Source: JASGDN01 sp049841275
GTDB taxonomy: Bacteria; Chloroflexota; Chloroflexia; Thermomicrobiales; UBA6265
Direction of reading: 5' to 3'
NCBI GenBank assembly: GCA_049841275.1
Contig: JASGDN010000021.1
Coordinates: forward strand, 1 to 64,000
Length of the DNA stretch: 64,000 bases
The number at the start of each line of letters is the position of its first letter. The first letter of the stretch is position 1. Below are positions 42,335 through 53,185 of the stretch, one piece after another. The position numbers and the translations under genes were made by a program. The notes under the pieces are model-generated. The model made no database searches. It was not told the DNA's origin and worked only from the letters and a program-made list of their open reading frames with translations.

Positions 42335-43217
42335 GGCCAACGATCTCCTGGGTCAGCGCCGGAAGATCGGCGAAGACATAGTCGGGCAGGACCTCCGACG
42401 CTTCGAGATCCTCGCGTTGGGAGACTCCCGTCAGGACGAGGGCGGTCATCGCCCCCGCACGATTCCCGGCGAGGATGTCCGTATCGAGGCGATCGCCCAC
42501 CATCACGACCTCGTGCGGCTGCAGACCGAGTTGTTCGATCCCCTTCTCCATCATCAGCACTTCCGGCTTGCCGACGACAACCGGCTTTACGCCAGCGGCG
42601 GTCGAGATCGCCGCGACGATGCTTCCCGCTCCCGGCTGAACGCCCCCCTCGTGCGGCAGGGTCGCGTCGGCGTTGGTGGCGACGAATGTCGCGCCGGCGC
42701 GGACGGCATCGGAGGCGCGGCGGAGTTTGGCGTAGGTGAATTCGAGGTCGAGACCGACGACCACGGCGTCGATGTCCTCCGGAGCTGTCTCGTCGGTGGG
42801 TGGTGTGAAGCCGGTGCCGTCGAACATCAGCTCACTGAGGGCTGGCATGCCGACGACGAGCAGCGTCGCGCCCGCTTCCAGGGTATCGCGCAGGTAGTCG
42901 CGGGTCGCGGTCGCGGAGGTCTGGATCTGGCTCTCATTGACCGCGACATCCTGATCGGCCATGCGCTGGACGTAGCCGGAGGGAAGCGCCATCGAATTGT
43001 TCGTGGCAAGCAGGATCTTGATGCCACGGAGCGTGAGCGCATCGAAGAGCGTCTGGACGCCGGGAAGCGGCTGCTTGCCGCGATAGAGCACACCGTCCAT
43101 GTCGAAGATGAAGCCCTTGGCGGCCTTCAACCCGGATGGCGCATCGGCGGGTACGGGGACGTCGGCGGCGATCGGCGCGTCATCGACGGTGGACGTGGCG
43201 GTGGTTGGGTCGGTCAT
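42327..43217 (-). CDS. HAD-IIA family sugar/nitrophenyl phosphatase (NagD-like)
   Basis: 296 residues from MTDPTTATST, which has AAAGGACCTCC just upstream. After a Pro/Ala-rich N-terminal 30 residues come motif I GFIFDMDGVLYRG, motif II LLATNNS, the C2-type cap (VVVGLDLEFTYAKL), the lysine of motif III in VVVGKPE, and motif IV VMVGDRLDTDI. It is a magnesium-dependent phosphatase on small phosphoesters. First gene of the operon with the O-methyltransferase and the fusion protein. Confidence 0.92.
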   Translation of the reverse strand: MTDPTTATSTVDDAPIAADVPVPADAPSGLKAAKGFIFDMDGVLYRGKQPLPGVQTLFDALTLRGIKILLATNNSMALPSGYVQRMADQDVAVNESQIQTSATATRDYLRDTLEAGATLLVVGMPALSELMFDGTGFTPPTDETAPEDIDAVVVGLDLEFTYAKLRRASDAVRAGATFVATNADATLPHEGGVQPGAGSIVAAISTAAGVKPVVVGKPEVLMMEKGIEQLGLQPHEVVMVGDRLDTDILAGNRAGAMTALVLTGVSQREDLEASEVLPDYVFADLPALTQEIVGHD

Positions 43218-43319
43218 GGAGGTCCTTTCGGCAGCGGTGAACGAGCGCGCGTGTTTCTGCGTCGATGCTACCACCTGATTCCCGAGAACCATCACCAATC
43301 AACTGGGCAGACAGGCACA

Positions 43320-43348
43320 GCGCCCGGACGGCTAAACCGTCCGGGCGC
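43320..43348. terminator. Hairpin terminator between the PfpI gene and the HAD gene
   Basis: GCGCCCGGACGG and its perfect complement around CTAAA. It lies downstream of the PfpI gene on the minus strand; no T tract on that side. Confidence 0.7.
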
Positions 43349-43374
43349 CGTTCATCGTGTCTGGCCGTGCTGGA

Positions 43375-43887
43375 TCAGGAGATCGCCTTCACGATCGCCT
43401 CATTGAAGACCGGCAGGTCATCGGGAATGCGGGAGGTGATGAGGTTGCTGTCGGTTACCAGCGGTTCGTCCACGTAGATACCGCCCGCATTGGCCACGTC
43501 GTCACGAATCTTGTTGACGGCGGTCAATTTCTTTCCGGCGAGGACCTTGGCCGAGATGAGGAGTTGCGCGCCGTGGCAGATCGCCGCGACCGGGCGTCCG
43601 CTTTCGACGAACGCGCGGGTGAAGGACACCGCGCCGTCGTCGATGCGCAGGTTCTCCGGCGAGCCGCCGCCAGGAATGAGGAGGAGATCGAAGTCCTGCG
43701 GGCTGACGGTCTGGAACGTCTCCGTGGCCTCCGTGGAACCGCCCTTCTTGCCTTCAATGGCCCCCTTTTCGATGCCGATGACCGTCACGTCTGCACCGGC
43801 GGCCTTTAGCGCCTCGATGGGAGCGTCCGATTCGATGTCCTCGTAGTTTCGAGCCAAGGCCACTGCAACCCGTTTGGCCGATGCCAT
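43375..43887 (-). CDS. DJ-1/PfpI-family protein (protease/deglycase-like)
   Basis: 170 residues, full length for PfpI-type proteins. The nucleophile elbow is AICHGAQLL (Cys about residue 104), the conserved Glu is in YEDIES, and LLIPGGGSPENLR and LITSRIPDDLPVF fit the family. Members act as intracellular proteases, deglycases or oxidative-stress proteins. Stand-alone gene followed by a terminator. Confidence 0.92.
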   Translation of the reverse strand: MASAKRVAVALARNYEDIESDAPIEALKAAGADVTVIGIEKGAIEGKKGGSTEATETFQTVSPQDFDLLLIPGGGSPENLRIDDGAVSFTRAFVESGRPVAAICHGAQLLISAKVLAGKKLTAVNKIRDDVANAGGIYVDEPLVTDSNLITSRIPDDLPVFNEAIVKAIS

Positions 43888-44037
43888 GTGTCATGCCTTT
43901 CACGAAGCGGTGAATGCGTCGTCCGATTCGTCGTCGAGTATGCATGCTGCGGGCCATCGTGGAACGCGCTTGACCGATCGCAAAGGTACGCGGATGATCG
44001 CGTCGATGACCGTTTGGTGCTATGGAGGACGCGAGCG

Positions 44038-45426
44038 ATGACCGACCAGCGAGATGACCTGTCCGACGTGTATGCCTACGTCGATGCCCATGCCGATGCA
44101 TACATCGAGAGTTTGCAGGACCTGTTGCGGCAACCGAGCGTGGCTGCCCAGAACGTCGGGATGACGGAAACCGCGGAGATGGTGCGCGGCCAGCTGGATG
44201 CCCTCGGGTTCTCGCCGCGGCTGGTGGATACGCGTGGCGGGTACGCGGTCGTCTATGGAGAGAAACGGGGCACAACCGACCGTACGCTGAGCTTCTACGA
44301 TCATTACGACGTGCAGCCGGCCGAGCCACTCGACCAGTGGGAGAGCGATCCCTGGGCGGCGGAGATTCGCGACGGACGGATCTGGGCGCGTGGTGTTTCC
44401 GACAACAAGGGCAACATCGCCGCCCGCTTTGCCGCGATCGATGCGTGGGAGAATGTGCGCGGGCCGTTGCCCGTGAACGTCAAGTTCATCATCGAGGGCG
44501 AGGAGGAGATCGGCTCTCCCCATCTCTATAATTTCGCCGAGGACCATCCGGAGCTTTGCAAGGCAGATGCCTGCATCTGGGAGTTCGGTGGCCGCGACAT
44601 CGACGGGCTGCCGCAGATCCACCTTGGGCTGAAGGGCATCTGCTACGTCGAGCTGCGGGCGAAGGGCGCCCGTCTGGACTGGCACTCCTCGGTGGCGACG
44701 TCGGTGCCGAATCCGGCCTGGCGGCTGGTCTGGGCGCTGTCGACCCTGAAGGACCGGGACGAGCAGATCCTCATTCCGGGCTTCTACGACGATGTCATCC
44801 CGCCGACCGACAAGGAGCTGGCCGCACTCGCGGCGCTGCCGGATACCGAACTGGAGCGGCTGGAGGACCTTGGAATCGACCAGTTCCTCGGTGGCCTGAC
44901 GGGATTAGAGCTGGCGAAGCGTGACTACTTCCAGCCGACCTGCACGATCTCGGGCATCATCTCCGGCTACACCGGGGCGGGCAGCAAGACGGTCCTGCCA
45001 TCGACCGCGATGGCCAAGCTGGATATGCGGCTCTGTGCCAACCAGGACCCGTTCAAGATCTACCAGGCGCTGCGCGACTACCTCGATGCGCAGGGCTTCA
45101 CCGACATCGAGACGGAGTTACTCGGACCAGGTTATCCGGCGCGGACCAGCCTGAACGCCCCGATTGCCCGCGTCGTAGCCGAGACGTACAAGGAACTCTA
45201 CGGACAGGATCCGTCGATCTATCCGACCTCGTCCGGATCGGGACCGTGGTACCAGCTCTGTTCCCAGTTCGGGATCGATGCCTGCACATCCGGCGTCGGG
45301 CATGGGCGCTCGCAGGCGCACGCCCCGAACGAGAACATCTACGTGGACGACTACATCCTGGAGATCAAGCATATCGCACTGATCATGCAGCGCTTCGCGG
45401 AATATCCGGAGACTCCGCTCGCCTGA
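44038..45426 (+). CDS. M20-family metallopeptidase (dipeptidase)
   Basis: 462 residues; GGAGGAC lies 9-10 bases before ATG 44038. Zinc ligands in FYDHYDVQPAE (about residues 84-94), VSDNKGNIAAR, and EGEEEIGSPH; dimerisation domain with DWHSSVATSVPNPAWRL, and the C-terminal HGRSQAHAPNENI. It resembles the DapE/ArgE/CPG2 family members annotated as cytoplasmic dipeptidases. No signal peptide. Stand-alone. Confidence 0.93.
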   Translation: MTDQRDDLSDVYAYVDAHADAYIESLQDLLRQPSVAAQNVGMTETAEMVRGQLDALGFSPRLVDTRGGYAVVYGEKRGTTDRTLSFYDHYDVQPAEPLDQWESDPWAAEIRDGRIWARGVSDNKGNIAARFAAIDAWENVRGPLPVNVKFIIEGEEEIGSPHLYNFAEDHPELCKADACIWEFGGRDIDGLPQIHLGLKGICYVELRAKGARLDWHSSVATSVPNPAWRLVWALSTLKDRDEQILIPGFYDDVIPPTDKELAALAALPDTELERLEDLGIDQFLGGLTGLELAKRDYFQPTCTISGIISGYTGAGSKTVLPSTAMAKLDMRLCANQDPFKIYQALRDYLDAQGFTDIETELLGPGYPARTSLNAPIARVVAETYKELYGQDPSIYPTSSGSGPWYQLCSQFGIDACTSGVGHGRSQAHAPNENIYVDDYILEIKHIALIMQRFAEYPETPLA

Positions 45427-45551
45427 CGGAAGCCATATCCGTCGCGACAGGAAGGACCTGGGGATGCGTTCCTCCAGGCCCCTCCCGTCTTTCCATCGCC
45501 AAAGATCCGCATCGGTCCCTGTGACACAAGGCACAATTGCTCATTGGGTGT

Positions 45552-45574
45552 GATATGTTGTGTACGTACATATC
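45552..45574. promoter_or_regulatory. Palindromic operator candidate upstream of the amidase
   Basis: GATATGT (45552-45558), 9 bases, ACATATC (45568-45574), with a second perfect palindrome TGTACGTACA (45561-45570) inside it. It lies 120 bases before the amidase start. No bound regulator can be named. Confidence 0.4.
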
Positions 45575-45697
45575 TGGAAGGGGCAGGTGCAGCGCGTTCG
45601 GCTTGGGGAAGGGCTGGATGCGAAGGATCGAAGGGGTGATTGCATGTGCGGAGGGGGACACGGAACGCATGGGTTGGCATGCGTCCGGACGCAACGA

Positions 45698-47536
45698 ATG
45701 AACGAGCCGGGATTCAGCCGGCGTGTCGTGTTACGGGCCGCAGCCGGGCTTGCGGCATTCGCAGCAGGGGCGTCGAGTGTGCGGCCGGTGGCGGTCGCGG
45801 CCCAGGAGGCCGGAGGCACGCGCGCTGGTCGCTGGACGCCGGAGGTCAGCATCGACGCGAAGGCTGGTGAGACGGACACCGCGGGGTTCCGCTCGTTTAC
45901 CGCCGATTACCCGTTCTACGCACTCGGCGCGAGCTGGGACGGCGATGTCGGGACCTGGCCGGTGATCGAGGTCGAAACGAGCGTCGACGGGACGACTTGG
46001 TCGGATACGCAGCAACTCGTCGCGGCCACGACAGACGGCGGGCGCCCGTCGCGAGAGGGCAGGCTGTTCACGGCGCTGACGTTCGCGGATGGCGCGACGC
46101 AGGTTCGCTTCCGGACCGTCGACGCCAACGGGAACCTCGGCTCGGTGGACGGGCTCTCGTTCGTGTACATCGACGCGTCGGATGGTCCCTGGGAATACGA
46201 TGTCACGCCGGAATCCGCCGCATCCGATGCGCAGACCGATGGCGTCGACACGCTCGTTCCGCCGAAGTTGCTGACGCGCGAGGCGTGGGGCGCCGACGAA
46301 TCCTATCGCTTTGACGGCACCGTAACCTGGGCTCCCGAATACCAGGAAGTGCGTCACGTCATCATCCACCACACGGAGACACCGACCGAGCAAGACCCGC
46401 TCGTGGCGATCCGCTCGATCTACTACTACCACGCGATCGAGCAGGGGTGGGGAGACATCGGCTACAACTACCTCGTAGACCGCAACGGCACCATTTATGA
46501 AGGGCGGTACGGCGGCCAGAATGTGGTCGGTGGCCACTCCTACGAATATGCCTACGGCAGTTCCGGAATCTGCATCATCGGCGATTACCAGGAGCATGCC
46601 GAGAGCGATGCGGCCCGGGCCGGTCTCGTCCAGATCGCGGCGTGGACGGCACGTCACCTCGACCCGCTCGGGGTGGAGGACTTTCATGAAGTTCCGGATT
46701 TGCCGACGATCTGCGCCCACCGCGACGTGAACGCGACAGCGTGCCCCGGCGACGCGCTCTATGCCGATGTTCCGTATATCCGTAGCCTCGTAGCCCAGAC
46801 GCTGGAGAGCGGCGCGCTGGACTCGGGGGCGCCCGGTGGGATCGCGGTGCGCGATCGTGTGGTGGTACAGACGGACGACGGATCGGCATTGAACATCCGG
46901 GCCGATGCGGGAACCGATGCCGCGATTGTCGATGTGTTACCGGTCGGATTTGTCGCTCAGGTGGTCGAAGGACCGGTCGCTTCCGGTGGGGAGAACTGGT
47001 ATTGCCTCTCGTGGGACAGCAGCACAGGGTGGACGATCGCGCGGTACCTGATCGTTACGCCGCCGGCTGCCGTGGATGACGGTGACTTTGATTTTGGGGC
47101 GAACCTGGTCCTGAACGACTCCGCGAATTTCCGTTCCGACAACACGACGACGGCATCGGTGATTGCGGAGTTGCAGGCAGGCGACTGGGGGTATGTCAGC
47201 GAGGGGCCGATCTGGAACGACGGGCATACCTGGTATCGTGTCGGGACGGAACATCTTGGCAAGGGCTGGGTTGCGGCGGAGTTCCTCTCGTCAGCACCGA
47301 TCGACGCGAATCCGCCTGCCCGGTATGCGGTAGGGGACAAGGTGGTCACGAACGACTCGGCCAACCTGCGGCCGCGTCCCGGTCTCGCACAGACCGTGGC
47401 AGCTGTCCTCCCTGCTGGAACCCCGATGGCGATCTCCGTCGCCGCCTACGGGGTCACTGGCGAGGTCTGGTATGGCGTTCATGGGGATTTTGGCGGCGGC
47501 TGGATCGCTGAGGTATCGCTCGACCCGGCCGGATAG
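45698..47536 (+). CDS. Secreted N-acetylmuramoyl-L-alanine amidase (PGRP/Amidase_2) with SH3 repeats
   Basis: 612 residues from MNEPGFSRRVVLRA, a Tat-like signal; ATG 45644 has a better ribosome binding site (AAGGGGTG) and would add 18 residues. After the signal comes a beta-sandwich (about 40-175), then the amidase domain (about 185-370) with zinc ligands in VIIHHTETP and CAHRDVNATACPGD and the Tyr motif YNYLVDRNGTIYEGR, then three bacterial SH3 repeats (LNIRADAGTDAAI; ANFRSDNTTTASV; ANLRPRPGLAQTV). It cleaves the amide bond between MurNAc and the stem peptide outside the cell. Confidence 0.9.
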   Translation: MNEPGFSRRVVLRAAAGLAAFAAGASSVRPVAVAAQEAGGTRAGRWTPEVSIDAKAGETDTAGFRSFTADYPFYALGASWDGDVGTWPVIEVETSVDGTTWSDTQQLVAATTDGGRPSREGRLFTALTFADGATQVRFRTVDANGNLGSVDGLSFVYIDASDGPWEYDVTPESAASDAQTDGVDTLVPPKLLTREAWGADESYRFDGTVTWAPEYQEVRHVIIHHTETPTEQDPLVAIRSIYYYHAIEQGWGDIGYNYLVDRNGTIYEGRYGGQNVVGGHSYEYAYGSSGICIIGDYQEHAESDAARAGLVQIAAWTARHLDPLGVEDFHEVPDLPTICAHRDVNATACPGDALYADVPYIRSLVAQTLESGALDSGAPGGIAVRDRVVVQTDDGSALNIRADAGTDAAIVDVLPVGFVAQVVEGPVASGGENWYCLSWDSSTGWTIARYLIVTPPAAVDDGDFDFGANLVLNDSANFRSDNTTTASVIAELQAGDWGYVSEGPIWNDGHTWYRVGTEHLGKGWVAAEFLSSAPIDANPPARYAVGDKVVTNDSANLRPRPGLAQTVAAVLPAGTPMAISVAAYGVTGEVWYGVHGDFGGGWIAEVSLDPAG

Positions 47537-47564
47537 CGCCGCCGGGTCGGTCCGATCGGGGAAA

Positions 47565-47588
47565 GGCGGGCGCCGTCTGGCGCCCGCC
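47565..47588. terminator. Hairpin between convergent amidase and VOC genes
   Basis: GGCGGGCGCC and its perfect complement with a 4-base loop, 29 bases after either stop codon. Confidence 0.7.
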
Positions 47589-47616
47589 TCCCGAACTGCC
47601 TGCGTGGCAGGGACGC

Positions 47617-48036
47617 TCAGCCCGCCGCCTGAATGCGCACCGTGTTGCCAGCGGGATCGCGGAAGACGCAGTCCCGCGTTCCCCAGCCCTCATCCTTGAT
47701 CTCCTGGATGACCGTGGCTCCGCTCTCCTTGAGTTTCGAGAACGTGGCGTCGAGGTCCGTGGACGCGAGAATCACCGTTGCATAGGTGCCTTTCTCCATC
47801 ATCGACGTAATGGCGGCGCGTTCCTCGTCGGAGTAGTCGCCCCCGATGGCGGCCGGGGTCAGGACCATGGCGGTATCGGGCTGGTTCGCCGGTCCGATCG
47901 TGAGCCAGCGCATCGTGCCCTGCCCGACATCCATGCGTAGGTCGAATCCGAGGCCATCGCGCCAGAACGCCAGGGATGCCTCCGGGTCCGTGTGTGGAAG
48001 GAAGGTAGTATGAATGGTGACGGTTGCCTGGGACAC
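47617..48036 (-). CDS. Vicinal-oxygen-chelate (glyoxalase-like) protein
   Basis: 139 residues, one VOC module pair: TTFLPHTDPEASLAFWRDGLGFDLRMDV at the start (shown family: glyoxalase/bleomycin resistance/DUF-type), ending WGTRDCVFRDPAGNTVRIQ. It is cytoplasmic and could be a lyase, isomerase or binding protein; substrate unknown. It is transcribed divergently from an ECF sigma gene, from a sequence that matches the promoter type of that sigma group, so it is the likely target gene of that sigma factor. Confidence 0.88.
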   Translation of the reverse strand: MSQATVTIHTTFLPHTDPEASLAFWRDGLGFDLRMDVGQGTMRWLTIGPANQPDTAMVLTPAAIGGDYSDEERAAITSMMEKGTYATVILASTDLDATFSKLKESGATVIQEIKDEGWGTRDCVFRDPAGNTVRIQAAG

Positions 48037-48094
48037 GATGTCCTCCTTATGGTGAACCTGACTGCGACGGGTCTCGGTTGCCCGTCATCGACCT

Positions 48095-48121
48095 GACGGA
48101 TCGCACGACAGGAATGTGACA
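48095..48121 (-). promoter_or_regulatory. ECF41-type promoter of the VOC gene
   Basis: On the minus strand TGTCACA (48121-48115), exactly 16 bases, CGTC (48098-48095), the motif described for ECF41 sigma factors. The -10 ends 58 bases before the VOC start codon. It overlaps the start region of the sigma gene on the other strand. Confidence 0.8.
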
Positions 48122-48122
48122 G

Positions 48123-49010
48123 GTGACGGAAGCCCGCGCACAAGCCGAACGGTTCGAGACGTACCGGCCACACTTGCAGGCCGTGGCGACGCGGTTGCTG
48201 GGGTCGGCGACGGAGGCCGAGGACGCCGTGCAGGAGGCGTGGCTCCGTCTCGAACGCACGGGAGACGAAGGGATCGCGAATCTGGGAGGCTGGTTGACGA
48301 CCGTCGTCAGCCGCATCTGCCTCGATCATCTCCGCGCGCGTTCTACACGCGCGGAGGAACCGGCGGACGAGGGTGCGCCCGACATCGACGAGGCCGATCC
48401 CGGCCCGGAGGACGCAGCGATCCTGAACGAGGCTACCGCGGAAGCCTTGGCGCACGTTCTCGATACCCTTGCCCCGATCGAACGGGTCACGTTTGTCCTG
48501 CACGATGTGTTCGATGTGCCGTTCGAGGAGATCGCACTGGTCGTGGACCGCACGCTTGCTGCGACGCGCCAGATCGCGAGCCGGGCGCGGCGGAAGGTGC
48601 GAGCGGTACGTCCCGAACCCGGCCGTGCGGCGAAGCTCCAGCGGGAACTGGTGGCTGCCTTCTTCACGGCATCGCGGGAAGGACGGTTGAGCGACCTCAT
48701 CCGGTTGCTGGCGCCGGATGTCGTCCTCCGGCCCGACCTGGCCGCCGTGCAGATGGGTTCCGATCCGGAGGTGCGCGGAGCGGATGCGGTTGCGAGAACC
48801 TTTTCCGGACGTGCGCAGGCAGCACGCATGGCGGTCGTCGACGGGTTGGCGGGGATGGTCTGGGCGCCAGGCGGCAAGCCGCGTGTGGTCTTCCGCTTCA
48901 CGGTGGATGGGGAAGCCATCGTCGGTATCGACCTGATCGCCGAGCCCGACACGATCGCTTCGCTGCATGTCGTCCCGGAAAAGCCGGCCGCGCTCCGGAA
49001 AGCACGATGA
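48123..49010 (+). CDS. ECF sigma factor with SnoaL-like C-terminal extension (ECF41/SigJ-like)
   Basis: 295 residues starting at GTG 48123. Sigma region 2 (about 10-80, ATEAEDAVQEAWLRLER, GGWLTTVVSRICLDHLRAR), region 4 (about 110-165, LAPIERVTFVLHDVFDVPFEEIA), and a SnoaL/NTF2-like domain (about 175-290) that in this group regulates activity in place of an anti-sigma factor. The ECF41 signatures WLPEP and DGGGK are not intact (the latter reads DLAAV), so it may be a divergent member or a neighbouring group. Divergent from the VOC gene. Confidence 0.88.
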   Translation: MTEARAQAERFETYRPHLQAVATRLLGSATEAEDAVQEAWLRLERTGDEGIANLGGWLTTVVSRICLDHLRARSTRAEEPADEGAPDIDEADPGPEDAAILNEATAEALAHVLDTLAPIERVTFVLHDVFDVPFEEIALVVDRTLAATRQIASRARRKVRAVRPEPGRAAKLQRELVAAFFTASREGRLSDLIRLLAPDVVLRPDLAAVQMGSDPEVRGADAVARTFSGRAQAARMAVVDGLAGMVWAPGGKPRVVFRFTVDGEAIVGIDLIAEPDTIASLHVVPEKPAALRKAR

Positions 49011-49071
49011 ATGCCGGTCCGCCGGGCGTATTGCCGGGCCTGATACTGCCCTGGCGATCGGGGCAGATCCT

Positions 49072-49590
49072 CTATTCGAACACGAACACCGACCAGCAGA
49101 TGTCGTTTCGTTTCCGCTGATCGTCGAAGACGAGGTCGCGGATTGCCTCCGGAAGCTGCTCGCGCTGCCATTGGCACTCCAGCCGTCCCGTGCATTCCTG
49201 TTCCCCCATGGGCGCGGCGGTGCGTACGGTCTTGATCGCGTAGGCGGCCGCACCGAGTTCGTGCGCGGCGACGTGCGCGACCACTGCGGCCTGGGCAGCG
49301 GCATACGCGGCGTATCTTGGGGCTCCCTTCAGATCCCTGGCCGCTGCGTTCGCGTGACCCGCCGCCGTGCGGGCCCCGGTCATCGTGACCTCACCGCGCG
49401 TCCATGCCCGCGCCATCTCGATGGCGTGGCACGGCCTTGCGTCCGTTGGCCTGGCGACTTCGAACAGGCCGAGAACGTGTTCCGCGCAGGTTGCCGCCCA
49501 CAGGGCGAGCAGGCGGTGGTCTGCATCGGTGAGTGTTCCGCCACGCCGGATGGTGATGAAGCGAGGATCGCGCTCTTTGGGAAGGATCAT
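49072..49590 (-). CDS. Imm5-like putative immunity protein
   Basis: 172 residues from MILPKERDPRFITIRRGG; GGAAGA lies about 10 bases upstream, and an upstream in-frame extension is not convincing. The beginning DPRFITIRRGGTLTDADHRLLALWAATCAEHVL and the Ala-rich helices resemble the Imm5 family of polymorphic-toxin immunity proteins, often seen as stand-alone genes of unknown role. No toxin gene is visible on either side. All helical, cytoplasmic. Confidence 0.7.
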   Translation of the reverse strand: MILPKERDPRFITIRRGGTLTDADHRLLALWAATCAEHVLGLFEVARPTDARPCHAIEMARAWTRGEVTMTGARTAAGHANAAARDLKGAPRYAAYAAAQAAVVAHVAAHELGAAAYAIKTVRTAAPMGEQECTGRLECQWQREQLPEAIRDLVFDDQRKRNDICWSVFVFE

Positions 49591-49767
49591 GTCGTTGTTC
49601 TTCCGATCGGGTGACGTGGGTGTGACACCGGGCCATTCTGGCACGAACGAGCGGCGCTGGACCTCTTTTGCGTTTTCCCGATTCCGGCTATCCTCGGGCG
49701 TCGGGTCCGGCGGTATCGCGACCTGCCGGAACATTCAGCTTCATGTATTCCAGAGAGGGAGGATTCC

Positions 49768-51159
49768 GTGGCCAAACACGATCCGGTGCTCGATGTCCTT
49801 GCCTACGCACCGAAATGGCTGGCGTTCCAGCAGACCTACATGCCATACGTTGGCGCGCAGGTGGCTGTCCGCCGTGACGGCGAACTCCTTTTCAACGAGG
49901 CATACGGCTATGCGGACCTCGCGGAGAAGACGCCCCTCACGGTCGATCATCTCTTCCGTATCGCCTCGCATTCCAAGACCTTCACCGCTGTCGCCTGCAT
50001 GCAACTGGTGGAGGCCGGCAAGCTCCGGCTGGACGATACCGCCGAGACGTATGTGCCGGAACTGAAGGACGCGCCGATGGGCGGCGTCACCGTGCGCGCA
50101 TTGCTGGGTCACCTCTCGGGTATGACGCGCGACGGAGACGACTGCGGGTTCTGGTCGCTCGAGTTTTCGTTCCCGGATCGCCAGGAGCTTCTGGAGACGA
50201 TCCAGAACCATGGCAAGGTGTTGGAGCCGAACGAGCACTTCAAGTATTCCAACATCGGCTACTCGCTGCTTGGCCTCATCGTCGAGGGCGCATCCGGCCA
50301 GCCGTATCGCGAGTATGTGACCGCGTCCATCGTCGACGCGCTCGGATTGAAGAACACCGGCCCGGACCTCGATTTCGATCGTCTCGATGATTACGCGAAG
50401 GGCTACACGAGCCGCATCCACGGCCCGGAGCAGATCGAGATCGAGCATATCGATACGTTCGCGGAGAGCGCGGCGACCGGCTTCTACTCGACGGCGGCGG
50501 AATTGACCGACTATTTCCAGGCGCACCTCGACGGCGACGACCGTATCCTGACGGATGGATCCAAGCGCCAGATGCGGCAAGTGCAGTGCCAGGTGACGCC
50601 GGAAGGTGCCTACGGGCTCGGCCTCATAATCTCTACCATCGGTGGGCGCACCTACTACGGGCACAGCGGTGGGTATCCGGGCCATATCACGGTGTCGCAC
50701 CTCGATCTGCAGCGGCGGCTCTCGATCTCGGTGTTGACGAACGAGGGGAATGGTCCCGCCGGTACGCTGGCGACGGGCATCCTGAACCTGATCGCTCTTG
50801 CCGCGAACGACAAGCACAAGGCGAAGACCGAGCCGCGTGACGCCGGGGAACTGAAGCGCTTCGAGGGGCGGTTCGCGGTCCTCTGGGGGCTCACCGATGT
50901 TGTCAACCTCGGCGGGCGCCTCTATTTGCTTTCGCCGAGCGCGCCAGATCCGTCCGCGATGGCAACCGAAGTGGAGGTCATCTCCGATACGGAGCTGAAG
51001 GTTGTCGGCGACGAAGGCTGGGGCGGCTACGGCGAGGTGATGCGCTACACCTTCAGTGCCGATGGTGAGATCGAATCGATCCGGGGCGGCAGCGGCATGA
51101 CCATGGTGCCGATCGAGAAGTTCGTGATCCCGAAGAAGCTCAAGCGCCCAACCCGGTAG
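49768..51159 (+). CDS. Serine beta-lactamase-like hydrolase (class C / AmpH-EstB fold)
   Basis: 463 residues from GTG 49768, preceded by GAGGGAGGA. The active-site motifs are SHSK (SxxK, about residues 72-75), YSN in FKYSNIGYSL, and HSGGYPG replacing KTG. The last ~110 residues form a separate small beta domain. No signal peptide, so probably a cytoplasmic esterase or D-amino-acid peptidase rather than an antibiotic resistance enzyme. Stand-alone. Confidence 0.9.
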   Translation: MAKHDPVLDVLAYAPKWLAFQQTYMPYVGAQVAVRRDGELLFNEAYGYADLAEKTPLTVDHLFRIASHSKTFTAVACMQLVEAGKLRLDDTAETYVPELKDAPMGGVTVRALLGHLSGMTRDGDDCGFWSLEFSFPDRQELLETIQNHGKVLEPNEHFKYSNIGYSLLGLIVEGASGQPYREYVTASIVDALGLKNTGPDLDFDRLDDYAKGYTSRIHGPEQIEIEHIDTFAESAATGFYSTAAELTDYFQAHLDGDDRILTDGSKRQMRQVQCQVTPEGAYGLGLIISTIGGRTYYGHSGGYPGHITVSHLDLQRRLSISVLTNEGNGPAGTLATGILNLIALAANDKHKAKTEPRDAGELKRFEGRFAVLWGLTDVVNLGGRLYLLSPSAPDPSAMATEVEVISDTELKVVGDEGWGGYGEVMRYTFSADGEIESIRGGSGMTMVPIEKFVIPKKLKRPTR

Positions 51160-51249
51160 TGATGAGAAGCGAGGACCAAGGAGCGAGAGAGACTCTTGCC
51201 TTTGCTTCGGTTCGCTCGGGACTTTCTCGCATTGGTCGTTCGTTTGTAG

Positions 51250-51270
51250 GGGCCGACCGTGTGTCGGCCC
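51250..51270. terminator. Hairpin downstream of the serine hydrolase gene
   Basis: GGGCCGAC (51250-51257) and its complement (51263-51270) with loop CGTGT. Between convergent genes. Confidence 0.5.
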
Positions 51271-51307
51271 GCCAAACACACGCCATTCAACCGGATTTCG
51301 TAAAGGA

Positions 51308-51363
51308 AACGAGGAGCGAGAGAGGGCGAACAGCCTCCCTCACTTCTCGCTCCTTTCTCCTCG

Positions 51364-51365
<2 letters not shown>
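51308..51365. repeat. Nested inverted repeats at the end of thrS
   Basis: AACGAGGAG (51308-51316) matches CTCCTCGTT (51357-51365), and GGAGCGAGA (51313-51321) matches TCTCGCTCC (51345-51353), so two pairings compete. A third copy of GGAGCGAGAGAG occurs at 51180-51191. The outer arm covers the thrS stop codon; it may end thrS transcription. Confidence 0.5.
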
Positions 51366-53160
<1,795 letters not shown>

Positions 53161-53185
53161 GGCGGTTCCTCCTACCATGTGGGAC

